A stretch of 64,000 bases of DNA, taken from contig JAUIBH010000007.1 in the NCBI GenBank assembly GCA_030427985.1, forward strand, positions 1-64,000, in the 5' to 3' direction. The DNA comes from Bacteroidia bacterium (GTDB lineage: Bacteria; Bacteroidota; Bacteroidia; Flavobacteriales; Flavobacteriaceae). The position numbers and the translations under genes were made by a program. The notes under the pieces are model-generated. The model ran no database searches. It was not told where the DNA came from and saw only the letters and a program-made list of their open reading frames with translations. The first letter of the stretch is position 1. The number at the start of each line of letters is the position of its first letter. Below are positions 63,390 through 64,000 of the stretch, piece after piece.

Positions 63390-64000
63390 TTAATTGAGGA
63401 GTTCTGCCACTTTTTCTTCCAAAGCGGGTCCGCGCAAGTCCCTTGCAACAATTACTCCGTTTTCATCCAATAGAAAAGCTGCGGGAATGGCATTAATGTT
63501 ATATAATTCTGCTATGGGATCTTGAAAACGCTTTAAGTTGGAGATATGGTTCCAAGCCAATCCATCCGCTTCAATGGCCCCTTTCCAATCCTCTGCTCGT
63601 GTGTCCAAGGAAACCCCGATAACGTTGAATCCCTTGTCTTTATACTTATTGTACACAGAAACAATGTTTGGATTTTCCATGCGGCATGGTCTGCACCAGG
63701 CAGCCCAAAAATCAACCAAAGTAAGTTTGCCTTTGGTGGTGACATCGCTTAAAGCCAGCGTTTCACCGCTGGGAGTGGGTGCAGAAAAGTCAGGAGCCAC
63801 GGCACCAATTTCTGTGGATTTCATATTATCCAGTTGTTCCTTTATTTTTTTGGCCGGTTCTATGGCCTTCATTTCAGGAGAGAGCCCTTCAAACAATGCC
63901 TTTATTTCGTCTTCAGGAATGGCCTTGCTCGACATAAGGTTTCCGATGATCAATACAGAGATTATGGCATCAGGATGGTTTTTGGCAAAATCAACATTAA
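63390..64000 (-). CDS. TlpA-like thiol-disulfide oxidoreductase, 5' end cut by window
   Basis: At least 203 residues of a protein whose N-terminus lies beyond the window; the frame is open to position 64000 with no start needed. The C-terminal thioredoxin domain has the redox motif WAAWCRPCRMENPN and the cis-Pro loop NAIPAAFLLDENG. The remaining N-terminal part (NHPDAIISV...SKAIPEDEIKALFEGLSPEM) fits the helical segment between DUF4369 and thioredoxin domains that is common in Bacteroidota. It is probably exported and reduces or oxidises periplasmic disulfides. Terminator lies at its 3' end. Confidence 0.88.
   Translation of the reverse strand, partial: NVDFAKNHPDAIISVLIIGNLMSSKAIPEDEIKALFEGLSPEMKAIEPAKKIKEQLDNMKSTEIGAVAPDFSAPTPSGETLALSDVTTKGKLTLVDFWAAWCRPCRMENPNIVSVYNKYKDKGFNVIGVSLDTRAEDWKGAIEADGLAWNHISNLKRFQDPIAELYNINAIPAAFLLDENGVIVARDLRGPALEEKVAELLN

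Noticed and set aside
1-64000. CRISPR arrays, tRNA or rRNA genes, transposases, integrases, toxin-antitoxin pairs
   Set aside because: No repeats of array type, no tRNA-like cloverleaf in the gaps, and no recombinase or toxin-like product was seen.

Overview
The window looks like a chromosomal segment of a marine-type member of the Flavobacteriaceae (Bacteroidota). The reasons are: promoter-like boxes of the form TAnnTTTG, start codons without clear Shine-Dalgarno sequences, many lipoproteins and secreted proteins with short MKK-type leaders, the class II (long) ketol-acid reductoisomerase, the fused E1 branched-chain dehydrogenase, and stand-alone HsdR_N and DUF2911 proteins. A Muricauda/Flagellimonas-like genus is a guess only. 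No rRNA, tRNA, CRISPR array, transposase or integrase was seen. Coding density is high and only two gene-free stretches exceed 300 bases.

Layout. 1-4358: a cupin-like fragment, a small zinc/nuclease-like protein, then an operon of an atypical NRAMP-family transporter with the three 5-oxoprolinase subunits pxpABC. 4359-13212: the ilv operon (ilvD, ilvB, ilvN, ilvC, ilvA) preceded by an Ile/Leu/Val-rich leader peptide and a transcription attenuator, followed by gapN. 13274-19401 (minus strand): a secreted unknown, then leuC-leuD-leuA/cimA-leuB. 19715-31000: envelope and housekeeping genes (DUF2911/TPR protein, recG, M1 peptidase plus patatin, an OmpA-like paralogue, an FMN glutamate-synthase-like protein, an M20 peptidase, a DsrE protein). 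31002-43679: a UvrD/PcrA helicase, a membrane alpha/beta hydrolase, a YciO/YrdC protein, an OmpA lipoprotein, a GT2, an HsdR_N protein, holA, DoxX and a fused branched-chain 2-oxoacid dehydrogenase E1. 43842-50246: a non-catalytic M1-like protein with a C-terminal beta-barrel-like part, a LOG-family protein and uvrA in one operon.

50340-54388 is the accessory part. It holds REP-like hairpins, a DUF5131 / TcmP (three-Cys-motif) pair in AT-rich DNA, a DUF4130 DNA-metabolism gene, and a divergent LexA-like XRE-S24 regulator whose intergenic region carries four near-identical palindromic operators. 54389-64000 returns to envelope metabolism: SMP-30 protein, alpha/beta hydrolase, ATP-grasp, gamma-glutamyltransferase, AcpH, glmM, an NTF2-like protein, an LpxL-type acyltransferase and rhomboid from overlapping divergent promoters, and a TlpA-like protein cut by the window end.

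How genes work together: ilv and leu operons converge and supply Ile, Val and Leu, while the E1 gene degrades the same oxoacids. The leucine cluster contains only a citramalate-synthase-like LeuA. The strongest new-looking items are the ilv attenuator, the XRE-S24 operator array, the REP-like hairpins with compensatory arms around the TcmP/DUF5131 island, the pseudo-M1 fusion, and the NRAMP protein lacking metal ligands inside a 5-oxoproline operon.
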